DNA of 64,000 bases from contig JAALGY010000015.1 in NCBI GenBank assembly GCA_032358165.1, positions 2,294,001 through 2,358,000 of the forward strand, read 5' to 3'. How positions within the stretch are numbered: the stretch's first letter is position 1; the number at the start of each line of letters is the position of its first letter. Position numbers and translations under genes: made by a program. This document shows, piece by piece, positions 13,401-25,408 of this stretch. Source of the DNA: Diplosphaera chodatii (lineage: Eukaryota > Chlorophyta > Trebouxiophyceae > Prasiolales > Stichococcaceae). The notes beneath the pieces are model-generated. The model had not been told where the DNA came from. It saw only the letters and a list, made by a program, of their open reading frames with translations, and did not search any database.

Positions 13401-14391
13401 TGCAGGGATACAGGCATGTCATACATGCTTCGCATGCACAGAGCCAGGCCCATGTACAATCCCCACCTCTTTCAGGTCCGCAGTCTCTTCTGTGGCTGGA
13501 CCGACACCACCACCGGCAGGACTCTGCTTGAGTTCATCAGGGTCATCTACCTGCATGTACGAGTTTGGTTTTGTGGGATCAGGTTAGTAAATGAAAGCAT
13601 TACGCACACTGCACACCATGTAGTTCAGGCTTGTCATGTATGCTGATGTTACAAATAACGGGCCAACGCTCATCGATCACGCACATGGCGAGGACCAGTG
13701 TGCCTCACCTGCATGGCCTCGGTGTCAGAACTAGAACTGCTCTTCAGCATGTCAGCAAGCTGCTTGGAAAACTGCTGCTGCAGGGAGGTGCCGATGTCAA
13801 GTAGATCCTGGCTGTCTTCGTGCTCAACCATTGGACCAAGGCTCTGTGTTGCGGATCCTCCTGCATTACGACGAACACAGCTGTTCAGATACTTGAGCAA
13901 CCACATCTCCTCGTCTGATGCTGAGTTTCCTCCTGCAAAGCAGCGAAGCAGCAGGGACTCCCAGTCATCCAGCTACATCCGCATGGCTCATGATGTAGGT
14001 CTGGCCCACCAGTGAACGTTGTGCTGCAGAAGCTGTCACTGGCCAGGCTGCAAGGCCAGCCGACAGACTCCTGGCTGCCCTTGCGGCAGTGGCCGCCACC
14101 CCCCAGCACATCTGAAGCCATGCTCCAGCTGGCTCCAGCAGTGGTGCCGCTGATCTGCATGAGGTCTGTGAGCGACAGCTGTGTGGCACTTGCACTGGGG
14201 GCAGAGTTCGACAAAGAGTGCTGCCGGATGTGTGTTGCTGATGCGCCGTCATGTTGTGTGGCGCCACCGCAGTGCTGGCACGGCAGTGCTGCAACTGCAA
14301 TGTTCGGCATCTGCAGCAGAGCGTCGTATTGTGTGTCGAGTGTTGTCCTGCGAAGCAGATTGGCAGGTTCGGTGCACTTCGTGCCCAGCAC
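10475..14391 (-). CDS. AP2/ERF-domain transcription factor
   Basis: A nuclear DNA-binding regulator with one AP2 domain. Exons include 14010-14391, 13709-13932, 13467-13550, 13192-13338, 12896-12931, 12587-12724, 12192-12275, 11917-11988, 11719-11799, 11465-11647, 11280-11409, one starting near 11139, and the last ending at 10475. The AP2 domain spans exons 4-6: SSVFRGVTKHRHGSTLWE, AHIWTQKKQVYL and GGFEREGQAGRAHDIMALK, giving the YRG and RAYD-type elements. A basic PKPRRRVR segment follows. The C-terminal half is Ser/Pro/Gln-rich with a QQQQQ run. The donor after LWE (at 13191) shows no GT: the phase-0 junction demanded by WEAHIW would use TA. The final junction (about 11000 to 10900) is also unresolved. 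Target genes are unknown. Confidence 0.82.
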
Positions 14392-15169
14392 AGTTGCAAG
14401 AAACTAGTGCAGATCAACCTGTGCATCGCCAAGCGCAATGCAAGGCAACCATCCGAAACAGCAGCTGAGCGACAGAGCACAATAGGAGGCAGTCAGACCT
14501 GTGATCATAGTGCAGGTCCATGGGCGGCTACTTAGCCGGCCGGCTTGTACCGTAGAGGGCGCCCCTGGAAGAGCGAAACCCGGCAGACGGGGACCCTGCC
14601 TATGCAAATGCAACGATGCTGTCCTCAGGGTGCATCTGGTGGCGTTGACAACTGGAGCGGGCGGCGCTCGGGTGGCCAAAGGCTCCTGCCGACTGTACTG
14701 CAGGACAGGCCTGGCCTGCTGCTGATCACTGCGGGCAAAAACCTTGCACGGGCTACCAAGATGGCGCTAGTATGCGGCCAGAAATATGTTGCTTCACAGA
14801 TCGAGACTCACTGTTGGCGAATCTGAGAGCGTCCGGCGTGCAGTTCGGGGCGAGAGAGCGTGGCTGCCTGGCTCGGAGCTTGGACCCGCCAGATAAGCTG
14901 GCGGTGGGCTGGGCGGGCGGGACGTCCAGTGCTTGTCTCGCAGCTTATTGCGTCGTAGGAAGAGAGCTATTGCGACGGCAAGCCGACAATACAGGCGCCA
15001 GGGGTGAGAGGAATGACCTTCCGGAAGCTGACAACTTTGCAGTCACCCAGAGGTGTGTCACAGCAAATCTGATATGATCTAGCATGATCAGTAGCAGCGC
15101 AGCGCTGCAGTGATCTGGCCGACTCCGGCTGTCAAACTTCCACCCAGGACACGTACGCAGCCCAGGACT
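14392..15169. other. Intergenic between AP2/ERF 5' end and USP 3' end
   Basis: 778 bases upstream of the AP2/ERF start, probably its promoter, plus the USP 3' UTR. A GC-rich stretch near 14521-14720 has open frames on both strands, but none joins to a recognisable family. Confidence 0.45.
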
Positions 15170-17506
15170 CTACACTCTACGGCAGTATAGGAGCAGAGTT
15201 GCCTCGGCGCTAAGTGCTTCCTCCATCGAGGATTCACGGACGCTGGCATCAGATGCACTGACCCAGCGCGCTACACTGTCGACACCCTGCACAAGCATCA
15301 AGCATCACCTGGGCAATGAGCAGACCAAGCACAGCATATGCACAGCCAGCCACACGGCATAGGAAGCACACTATTACACCTGCAGTGGTGCAGCATATGG
15401 CACAAACCATGCGCACCTTGTCAATGCGCCGGAATGCAGTGTAGTGCCCGGACTGCGGGCCACCCTGATGCACCACCACCGCCGTCAAGTCATAGACTGC
15501 CGTCTCAGCAGATTGTCCTGCAGCTTGGCATGGCCGATCGCCTGCCGCGCAGGGCGTGCTGCGGCCTTTTATTTGCTGCACTGGCAAGTCTGCTGCAGCC
15601 GCTTTGGCACCTATTCCGGCTGAGGCGGTGCTCAGCACGCTGCCATCGGCTGCCTCTGGCGGCCGCAGGTCAGCTGGCAGGGTCACAGCTGGGAGCACGC
15701 CGTTTGCAAGGCCGAAGCCGTGAGGCGCTGCTGCATGCAGCGCTGCAGCTGGCAGCCGTGCAGGAAAGCTGATGTGCCCGGGCACCTTGACCTGCTGCCC
15801 TGCCGCCGTCCACTGGACCCGCCGGAAGTGCAAACCCAGCACCTGCAAACGAGCAGGGCGGATGGAGCCATGATTCTAGGCTGCAAGCGCTTCGTGTGAC
15901 GACGTGACATGCATTACGAGCACACTTAGAGCAGGTGCCGTTCGTAATGATGTGGTGCTACCAAGCTGTGAGATTGCATGTACAAAAGCACCACCTCAGG
16001 CGCCCTGGCAATGCAGCAGCGCTTGAGCCTGGATGTCTTGTGCGCCCGCCATGGCAGCCCAAGGCCTTGCAGCTGCTCGGCAAAATCTGCTTCAGGCAGT
16101 GGCCCTTTGCCGTCTGCCAGCTGCTGCAACCTTGCGACCTCTGCTGCTGCTGCTGGGCTGTCGCCAGCGCACCTGCAAAGCACATCGATGTGCCTGGCTG
16201 CAAGGTCTGGCACAGGGACCATGACTTTCAGGGCGTGCACAGGACTGACACCCACCCAGTTGATGGCAATGTTGCGCTGTCACGCAAGACCCCATTGCTG
16301 CCATCACACTCCTCATGCCAGGTGCGCAGAGAAGCGCGCAGTGAACACCTACAAGAGGGAGCTCCAGCAATTGTCAGCCACTGAGTAAGGGAAGCAGCAG
16401 GGAGTGCCATCCTCATCATGGTGTCAGGGCATCACCTTGTGCAATCGATGCCGTGCACATAAGCGACGCCAGCAAAATTGTCCAGGCAGTGCTGCAGGGT
16501 GGGTGCAATTGGCAGAGTCAACAGCGTAAAGGGTGTCAGCTGGCTGCTGGCCGGCGTGCGGCAGCTGAGGCAAACCGAGTCATCCCGCAGCATGCCAACC
16601 ACCGGCAGCTGCACCAGCTGTCGCCAGGCACCAAACAGGCGCGCGGGCGATGGCAGCTCAGCTGCCTGGACTCCTGGACATCACGCACAGCATTTTGGAA
16701 CAAGATGCGAGATCAGGTGCTTGACGAGGACAAGACTCATGAAAACGGGCAACACAGATGGGACAGGCCACAATAAGCTCACCCATGCACGCTGGCAGCT
16801 GGCTGAGTGCTTGCAGGTGTGCCAGTGAAGGCGTCAGCAGCTCGGGGGCGAGGCTGCCGGCTACCCACTGCTGCAGCTGCGTGATCACGCCATCGGACAG
16901 CAGCTCAAATGCCTCGGCTGCATCGTGCTGGTCGCCCCACGACAGCACGTCGCGATGATGCTCTCTGTAATCAAGCATACATAGTGTAACGTTATGGAAA
17001 TGTTGCGAATGTGATGACGCTCTCCCATGCCCAAGGCACAGCAATATGCAATAAAATACGCTCACATGCGGTCGAGTCACCTCACTGCAGCCAGCAAGTC
17101 GTCGCAGCGTACTGCTCTGGTAAGACCTGAGGCAGGCTGCAGCGCCTCCAAGGTCTGCAGCAGGCTGCCAGGGAGCGGTGGCGGAGCTGTGTGGGCTTCA
17201 TCAGCTGCTGCTGCAATGCGCCGCAAGCTCTCCGAAATGGCAGGTGAGCTGGCTAATGCCTGCATGATATGCACAAGTATCAGATTCCGTCCCTAGTAGC
17301 ATCTGCGCCATGCACTGATCAAGACAAAGGTTGTGGCGCACCTGGAGCACACCATTGAAGAAGCATGTGTTGCCGGAGTTCTGCAGACCCGGCACGTTCA
17401 TGAAACTGCTATCGTGCGCGAAGAATGCTGTCGGAACGCAATACACATCGTATACTGCACTCGTGCCATGCCTGCACTTCACTCTTGGATGGTGACATCG
17501 CAGCAA
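15170..17506 (-). CDS. Ubiquitin-specific protease (C19 family, USP30/UBP27-like)
   Basis: A cysteine protease removing ubiquitin from substrates. Exons: 17342-17401 (or from 17506), 17081-17259, 16783-16964, 16436-16673, 16256-16348, 15995-16172, 15417-15842 and 15170-15286; phases agree throughout. The Cys box VPGLQNSGNTCFFNGVLQ sits at the N-terminus, followed by the QQD-like WGDQHDAAEAFELL, a zinc-ribbon-like DSVCLSCRTP and CTRCSL, then VLGLHFRRVQW. The His box is GGPQSGHYTAFRRI, and the closing motif WVSASDASVRESSMEEAL ends in EATLLLYCRRV. The catalytic Cys and His are both present. I prefer Met 17401 directly before the Cys box. No N-terminal membrane segment is visible, unlike USP30, unless a further exon lies upstream. 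It diverges from TSR3 with under 400 bases between start codons. Confidence 0.92.
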
Positions 17507-17796
17507 TTCAGCAATGCACAGCCTCGCGGACCTGAAGGGATATCAGCTCACAGCAGGCATGGGGGTCACTTCGACTCTATACTCTGTAAGAAGCGTTCGG
17601 TTGAAAGCATGTTCTTGCTGGAAGCAGCACATTTCAGGGGCATGTTGTTGTGCATGCATCATTGAGCAAAGCGCACATCTGCATCATTGCCCATCCACTC
17701 GGTCACGACAGCGTTCCTGGACACCTGAACCCAGCAAACGGCGTCTCTGAGTGACGGCCACGAGGCGCGGGACCGTAGTGGACCGCTGCAACAGTG

Positions 17797-19756
17797 ATGC
17801 CGCGGCCAGGCAGTGGCAAGGGCAGGGGCCACCGCGGCAGCCACTCCTTCCGCGAGGACTGGGCGGCAGGCAACTACTACGGGCAGGACCGGCGGCAGGA
17901 TTCTGACAGCGATGCAGAAGACGATGACCAAGCAGATGCGCAGGCGCCGGACCTCAATTTCCGGCTCGCCCTGTGGGACCTGGGCCACTGCGACCGCAAG
18001 CGCTGCACAGGTAGATAACACAGCAAAGACTAACCACCCGTCGCTGTGCTGCGTGCGGCACTAACCGCTCGCTTGCGTTGCACAGCGCCAGCTGTGCTGC
18101 TGGATGGCCTGCCAGGCTTGCAGTGTGATGTTGCACATCGCCACAGGGACAAAGCTGATGCGGCAGAAAGCGGCGCAGGAGCTACGGCTTGGGGTCACCT
18201 TCCCTGGTGTTGTGCTCAGCCCTGCTGGACAGGTGGAGGCATGACCCGGATGCAATATCACAATGATGAGCGCCCGCCGCTATGCCAATCCGGGCAGAGC
18301 TCTGATGCCATGGCTGCGCCTTCCCAACGATGCGTGCCAATGCAGGACTGTGTCTCACGGGAGGACAGGACGCTGATTGAGACGAAGGGCCTCGCAGTCG
18401 TGGACTGCTCTTGGCACCGCCTCGATGAAGTGCCCTTCAGTGCGTGCCGTCAATGCCTGCATCTGTGCGGACCGGCAAACCCAGGACCTGGCTGCCCTCA
18501 TTTGAATGGTCACAACAGCTAAGGCGCAATTGGACGTGTTGGGGTGAAGTCGCTGATGTGGGGCAGTCCTGGAGTGCAGATCGCACCAAGGGCGTGGCGC
18601 CACGTCTGCTCCCGTGGCTGGTCGCTGCCAACCCCGTCAACTTTGGTGCGTCAGGCCCCGTGCAGCTGGACATAGCTGTGCATGGGACAGTGCACACACG
18701 TCCTCATCACATACTTGCAATGGTGCAGCGCCCTACGAGGGTTCCTGTGCTAGACAGCGCGCCCACATGCGTGGGCACTGCTGCAGGCAAGCCGACGCAG
18801 CTGTCGTGTGTGGAGGCGATGTCGGCGGCCCTGTACATATGCGGCTTCCAGGACGCCGCCGCCGGCCTGCTGTCACGTTTCAAGTGGTGAGGAGGCTCCT
18901 GTGGTGATGAACAGGGCACAGCGGTTGTCTGCCTTTTGCCGGTGGCGCCACTCATGCCTGCCCTACCAGCCCCACCGGCTCCTCGAGCGTGCCATTGCAT
19001 CGACTTGATCGACATTTTACGGTGTCCTCAGCAGCATGTCAGCATTGAATTCAGCGTGCCTTCCACCGCCAAGATCCAGAACAGTGGCGTTCACTTCCAC
19101 TGCAGGGGTCACAGCTTCCTGAAGGTCAACGAGGAGATGCTGGACATTTATGCGGCCTGCGACACCAGTGAGCAGGTCATTGCTGCGCAGGCGGCGCACC
19201 TGCAGCGCATGGCAGCCGGCCAGGCGCAGGCAGCAGCCCGCAAGAGTGCGCTGGATTCACACTTGCACATCCAGCGCCTCGCCGACAGTCCTGCATGCCG
19301 ACCTGTCCTGCAGGAGCTTGCATGTGAGCACCTAAACTCCCACTGGGCCCCATTCCACACCCCATGGCAATGTGGTGGCTCTACAGACTCACTTGCCAGC
19401 TTGGCAGGCTGCTGCATATGCACACTGCCTGTGCATTTGCAGGTGCGCTGGCAGAGTCTGGCGACTACCTCGCGGGCATCGATATGCCGTCTTCGGGATC
19501 AGACGAGGAGTTGGAAGACAACTCAGAGGAGAGCGGCGACATGCCTGCCGCGGCAGCGGCGCAAGAGCGGCATGAGAACAATGCCGCATCAGCAGATGTG
19601 CCAGCAGCTGGTGCGGCACCTGATCCGCAGGCAAGTGCAGAGCTTGGGCATGGCAGCAACAGTGAGAGTACAGCTTCAGCGGCAGCAGGCAGTCAGGCAG
19701 AGCCAGCGCAGGGCACTGCCTCAGCTACAGAACGCTTGTCAAGACTGGGTGTCTGA
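17797..19756 (+). CDS. TSR3: 18S rRNA aminocarboxypropyltransferase
   Basis: Transfers the 3-amino-3-carboxypropyl group from SAM to the hypermodified pseudouridine in 18S rRNA, a late cytoplasmic step of small-subunit maturation. Seven exons: 17797-18010, 18147-18232, 18346-18439, 18580-18645, 18787-18886, 19106-19323 and 19443-19756. Motifs in order are LALWDLGHCDRKRCTG, GVTFPGVVLSPAGQ, GLAVVDCSWHRLDEVPF, RLLPWLVAANPVNFG and PTQLSCVEAMSAAL, then RFKWGHSFLKVNEEMLDIYA. These match TSR3 closely. The N-terminus is basic and Gly-rich. The last exon adds an acidic, Ser/Ala-rich tail (SSGSDEELEDNSEESGD), common in this family. Confidence 0.96.
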
Positions 19757-19908
19757 GTCGTCGATATAGAGCCACCCAAGTAGATCCTGATGGAATGCGC
19801 GCTTGAAATATGAGGTCAGAGCTCCTGCCTCCGTTTCAAAAGCTGCTGCAGAGTGTACCAAAGCTTAACAACAGCAATGGACCTATCCTGTTGAAAACAG
19901 GCTGCCTA

Positions 19909-22860
19909 TCAATAAGCTGCCAGGTTGCCGAGGTGCAAGCCAGGCTGTCCGCTGGCCATGTGCATGTACGCAGGTTGCAAGCCGCCAGACTTCTGCTGCT
20001 GCAACTCGGCTGCGGCTGCCGCGAGGAAGCCCTGGTCCCGCCGCCGGTTGCCATTGGGTACTGCTGACGGCAGCAGTTCGCCTGCAGGGTTACACACATG
20101 CGTCATTGTTGCACAGAGACTACGGGCATGCCAGAGATGCCCAGCCTCTAGTGATGCCGGCTCAGGCTGAGCACATGTCTACGGACCACCACCTTGCTGT
20201 TATACAGCAACAGACCCACTCGCACAAAAGTCTGCCACTGCTCACCTGGGCCAGCAATGCCATCAAACCGCTGCTGAGTCACCACGGGAGCCGTGGCATG
20301 CGCGCCACCAGCATGGCGCTCGATCTGTGCATATGCCTCCAGTGTGGCGTAGGGCATGCCGGTCGGATGCCGATACTTTGCTGGCAGTCCTGCGGCACAG
20401 GTCGTCGAACGTGAACACGAACTGTTTGGCATCGATGCACTACTTACAGACCTCCGAAACCTTCGGCAGCATCGTCGCAGCTGGTCCTTCTGCACATGCC
20501 AGTCAAGCGGTGGTGCATGCCACTGCTGGTTGTTGAGCGGGTTTAGCACTGCTGTGTGCAGTGCTGGGCGCCAGTCGACCTCGTACCTGAGACCCTGCAG
20601 ACCGGCTGCTCTGGGTGTGGCGGCGCCCGCTGAGGCTGCAGCTGCGGTGGTGCCTCCCGCATGTTGATCAGCTCCAGCCGCGTCTGCAAGCAGCACAAAG
20701 TCGACGTCAGCACGCAAGCAGGGGCTCAGCTAGTGACTGCAGAGTCAGGTCGGCATCTCACAGGCAACAGTGGTACAGGCCATCATGAGAAAGGCACGGC
20801 GATCATGCACATGTGGCTTCACGATTCGGGAAAAGATTTTATATCAGTGGGGGCGCAACTGCTGTCGACACCCCGCTCGAGATCTACTATCAAGTGGTCA
20901 TCATCAGCCATGTGCAAGCTTTCGTGCTTTGAGGTATCATCAAATGAGACACGGTGGCAGGCAACTTGTTGGGTTGCTGTCAAAAAGCGCGCCTCTTCAG
21001 CGTCCTTCCCGACACGCCTCGAATGGTAGCGAATGACTGGGCCGGCATATTTGGTTGCCGTCACGGCATTGCGACGCTTAACCTCCTCCTCGCGTGCTAG
21101 CAGCAGCTGCAGAATACACATTCGGTGTCGCAACTCTCGTGCGTCCAACCTGACAACAAAGCAGCACCTTGCATCGGTTGCAATGAAGCCGCTGGCTCCA
21201 GGCCACCAGCTAGCATCCTCGTAAGTGTGGCCCATGCACCCCACCCCCTTGTACGTTGTTGCCGCATGATTCAGCCATGCATTGCCTTGCCTGCAGTGAG
21301 CGCTGGTTCTCCAGCTCCGTCTTGGCGGCCTCCGCCAGCAGCTCCTCCTGCGTGAGCGGCTTCACCTCCGGCGCGTTCATGCTCTTGCTCCGCCGCTTTG
21401 CCATCTGCACATGTTCAAACCTGTGGGTACTGACACACGCGGACATGCTTCAATGAATATCTTCCCAGTACACTCTAGCAACACAGGTGCTCAACATTCA
21501 CGCAATCAGCTTGGCACCAGGCGCTACTTGAAAGCCTGCACCATGCAAATGCCGGCCCTTCAGTTGCCTTCTGACTGCGCTCGCCCAAGAGAAGCAGGGA
21601 GGGTGTGCACGCACCAGCTGCGCCTGCGCGGCCTCCTGGCGGGCGCGCTCCGCCTCGGCCACCTCCACCCGCGCCCGCGTGGATGCCCGCAGCGTGGGCG
21701 CCTCCGCCTGCGACGCACATGCATGCTAAACGGTTGCTGATTGGCAAGCGTGTCGCAGGTCACATAGACTGGCTGCTGGCTCGAGCCGTTGTCAATACGC
21801 TGTTGGATCTGCATGCATATCTGGCGCAGCATGACCTCCGCCCGATGCAGCTTTGCCAGCCCAAGCCGTGCAGCCTGGTAATGTGCACTACAGCACCTGT
21901 GGGGCCTGATGCCATGCAGTGGAGAGCACTTGCACCTTGCAGGCCACAGGATCAGGCAGCACACGCGTAGCACCTCTAGCAGGAGTCCTGCTGGCGCTGA
22001 GCGCCTGGGCTGGCGCTCGGCGGGCTCGCCCCGCGGTGAGGCCCCGGCCCCACGTGCCGCTTGCCGTGCCTTCTTTTTCGCGCCTGGCGGCGCCAGCCGC
22101 TTCTGCCTGCGCGTTGCGTACGAACCACATTTCACATGCTATTATCTGCAGCGGTGTGCTGTAGGTGCGCATGCTGGACTGCACATACATGACCATGGTG
22201 GGGGAAAGATCACTGCTTGCCTCTGCTCCTTTGGTTCGCCATCCTTCTCTTCATCGTCACCTTCGTCCTCCTGCAGGAGTTTCGTTCACCGTTGAGTTAT
22301 GATCAAATTCCCAAGACCAAACAAAGCAGCGCAGAATGCAAAGCGGCACACACACACTGTGGTGATGCACATCGCACCGACTGGTCGAAGTCAGTGTCCG
22401 GCTCGTCTTCAGACTCGCTCTCCGAAGTCTCCCACTCGTCGTCCCTCTCCTCCTCCTGCATGCATGCAAGCAGGGCAGATCAGTGGGCAACCTGACGACA
22501 TGCGCAAACGGTTGCACTGCGATTTGCGTCGTCATGGTTCGTGCAGCCAAAATGCTACAGCAGAATCCTATGTCTCCCCAGAAAACGCATCAGAAGAGTT
22601 TTCGGATGAAGCACCTGAAAGAAGTCCTGCGTCCAGAACTCCTGGTCCGCCTCGTCCTCCGCAACCAGGCTGCCCATCTTGCTGCCGCGGGTGGTGCGGT
22701 TGGGCAGCACCCGCGGCTCGATCTCCTCTTCACTGCTGGACGCCTCTTCGCCGTCCTCAGACTGGCCGTCCGCATCGGAGCTGCCGGCCTGGCTGCCGCC
22801 ATCGCCGCTGCTGCTGGCTGCCTCCTCGCGGTCCATTTCCTCGGCTTCATCATCCGACAT
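19909..22860 (-). CDS. VPS72: VPS72/YL1 (Swc2) histone H2A.Z-binding subunit of SWR1
   Basis: Subunit of SWR1/SRCAP that holds the H2A.Z-H2B dimer for exchange into nucleosomes. Exons: 22615-22860, 22378-22455, 22214-22270, 21974-22102, 21615-21707, 21291-21404, one starting 21106, 20587-20683, one starting 20389, and the last ending 19909. The very acidic N-terminus leads to RVLPNRTTRGSKMGSLV and EFWTQDFFQEEERDDEWE, the YL1 H2A.Z-binding region. Later come a basic KKKARQ helix and KYAGPVIRYHSRRVG. The C-terminal YL1_C domain, CRVSGLPAKYRHPTGMPYA, is rebuilt across an intron (TCAG to GACTGCC). Intron 6 appears to be GC-AG (exon ends CTGCAG at 21291). The ends of the exons starting 21106 and 20389 are not settled. 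Confidence 0.9.
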
Positions 22861-23288
22861 GGCTCAATACGCTGTGCCCTATCGATAACAACCGCATCGA
22901 CTGGCAGCGGCCTCCTGGCGCTGCCTGTGTGCGCTGTGCTGCAGAATGGCTTGTTGGGTTGGGTGCACTGAAGATGTCAAGCCAAGGTGCTGTCAACACA
23001 AAAGCAGCGCTGGTAGCCAGGTACTGCACGCGTGCTATGATATTTCGAACTATGCGAAGGCTGAGTGGGACGAATTGGTGAGCTGAGGACCAGACCACGA
23101 GAGCAGCCAGGGTGAATAACTGTGGACGTGTGGAGGCGAGGGGTGCACCCAGCCCAGATGATGTTGCACCCTAACTTCAACCCTTACTTCAGCCACACGG
23201 CAGGGATGACCTGTTTGTCAACCCTCAGCTGCTGCACAGCAATGCATAACAGCCAATGCTTGGGTCGTGGCCACAGTGGGCCCGTGTC
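22861..23288. other. Intergenic, VPS72 upstream and OTU-gene 3' region
   Basis: 428 bases before the VPS72 start and after the OTU gene stop, both genes being on the minus strand. No coding or structural signal was recognised. Confidence 0.45.
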
Positions 23289-25262
23289 TCAGACTAGCAG
23301 CTGCTGCGGAGCGGCGACAGCGTTGACACTGAGAGTTGAGCCTGCAGCGTTCTTCTGCAGCCTGGCAGCCGAGCCGCAGCAGTTCTTGTACTTTGCTTTG
23401 CTTCCGCACGGGCATGGCCTGTTGCGTGGTGGGTGTGTGTGCTCTCGTTCCCGCTGATGTTTCTGCTTCCCGCGGCCATGACCGCTGTCGTCCACACTTC
23501 CAGCTCTATCTAGAATGCTGTCTTTCTGGTCGTCTACAAGGTCGCCAGGCTGCGCTTCCAGGGACGCAGCAACTGCAGCGCCATCGACACTGCACTCCTG
23601 TGCTGCAGCCGTGGACAGGCTGCTGGCAGCTGCAGGTGGCTCAATAAAGGCTGCTGCCATCTGCTCAACGAGTGCCTCAATGGCCTGCAATAGAAGTACA
23701 CGCAGAAACTGGAGCGATGCTTGTTAATCAGGAAACTGCTGTCATCGCAACATCCCACGCTCATCTATGCACATTGGGCAACGACTAAAGAGTTCATTAG
23801 GCATGCCTTGTCGACGTTGCCATTGCTGCCAGTCAGGGCAGTAGCGATAGCGCTGGGGTCGTTGCAGCCAGTGCCGCGTTCTACAAGCTGCTCCTCGGGG
23901 CTGCCCCACAAAGGCGGTGCCGCTGCTGCCGCTGCCCGTGCCAATACAAAGCCACTCGCTGTGACCTGCTGAGGGGCCCCCTCCCCATAATCATCTGCCA
24001 GCCGAACGCTGCACAGGCCATAGATGCTTGCTGGTCAGTGATACATCGCAGCCAAGGCTTCAGAGGAATATGTACAGCGTGTAGCACTCTCAGTATGGGT
24101 TAAGGAAGATGGTGTCCGATGTCAAAGAGCAGCGTGGCCTGCCTGTTGTAGTGGTCACCATTGTGATATGACACCCGGATGGTGCGCACCTTCTGACCCT
24201 TGTGGTTCTGCAACCATACCAAATGTCGTGGGTCGTTTGACTATAATGAAATGGATCGGTGAGGAATACAGCCTGCATCCTCACCTCATCAAAGTTCTGG
24301 ATCGTCCACACTGGCTGGTCTGCCTGGATAACCATGTAATCACATGTGATTCAGACACGGATGGACAGATGGCACGACGATGTCAGCCACTTCTTAGAGG
24401 CAGACCTTTGCCGTCACCTGGTGCACAGAGATATTGACTGTGAAGACCAGACTAGCAGCCTGGAGTTCGATGTTTCCTGCCCATGTGCCGTCCTGCATGC
24501 AGACGCACAGATCAGATGTGGGTAAGAATCACTTGCACAGCACGCTTCCAGCTGCAAGGAGGTCGCATTGCCAACCACAGCAGCCTACCTCGTGCAGCCG
24601 CTTGCAGTAGCTGTCGAAGTTCTCATCATCCTCTACAAAGGCTGCAAAATCGTTCGGATGTGCCTGCACTCACCGTGCGCTTCAGTTTGGCACGACTGCG
24701 TGAGATGGTCTGACAGATCCTTACACCAGAGCGCCCAGCAGGGACAGAAGCAGCATGATTCACAGACACAGTTGCTGAATCCTACAGCACCTGTACGTAG
24801 CTGACCACATCACGCCTCAGCTGGATGTGGTCTGCATCAGTGCCAGACAGCTGATCTCCAACCGCTCGAAACAGGCAGTTCCCTGCATGACCAGCATTGC
24901 AGATCGCCAAGCATGATATCCTGTTTGGTAGTTCATGTATCATGCGGCGCTGGAGGCATGCATGCGGAACATTGCCGGCGGGCGCCGCACCGTCCGGCTC
25001 GACCTCGACAATGCGCAGGCCCAGATGCTGCAGCTGCTGAGACAAGCCGTCTCCCGACCAGCTGCTCGGTTGGTTCCCCTGCAGATGATGGATCCGGAAT
25101 GAATGGTGCATCTACTTCAGCTATGGTTGGTACCCTGCTAACCATGCGCTCTGAGGGCCTCTGCACCACCTTGGGGCGGTCTTTGCGACTCCGCGCCTCC
25201 GATCGGGGCTGCTGCTTGGACACCTTCGCTGATGCTTTCTTGGGAGCCTTCTTGTTTGCCAT
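23289..25262 (-). CDS. OTU deubiquitinase with UBA-like and SEC-C domains
   Basis: An OTU-family cysteine protease expected to cleave ubiquitin chains. Nine exons: 25134-25262, 24991-25078, 24791-24882, 24589-24663, 24418-24492, 24285-24323, 24143-24207, 23807-24008 and 23289-23684, totalling 386 residues in frame. A Lys-rich N-terminus is followed by the OTU catalytic motif GDGLSQQLQ...EVEPDGNCLFRAVGDQL (Asp and Cys), FAAFVEDDENFDSYC, DGTWAGNIELQA, and the His motif YHNGDHYNSVRLADD. A UBA-like helix bundle ends SNGNVDKAIEALVEQM. The SEC-C zinc motif NRPCPCGSKAKYKNCCG lies near the C-terminus. This order matches plant OTLD1-type proteins. Introns 7 and 8 use GC donors (AACAG|GC, ACAAG|GC); only these restore HYNSVR and NVDKAIE. 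Confidence 0.93.
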
Positions 25263-25408
25263 GCAAATCAAGAAAGTGCAAATGTGACTATGACTGGTAG
25301 CGCTGCTCATGAGATGTAGTCATTTCTAGGAATCACAAGCAAATTTGTGGTTGCATCCCAACATTGACCATCAGCCAGCATTCGCGAGTTGCACCTGCTT
25401 GTCATGAC

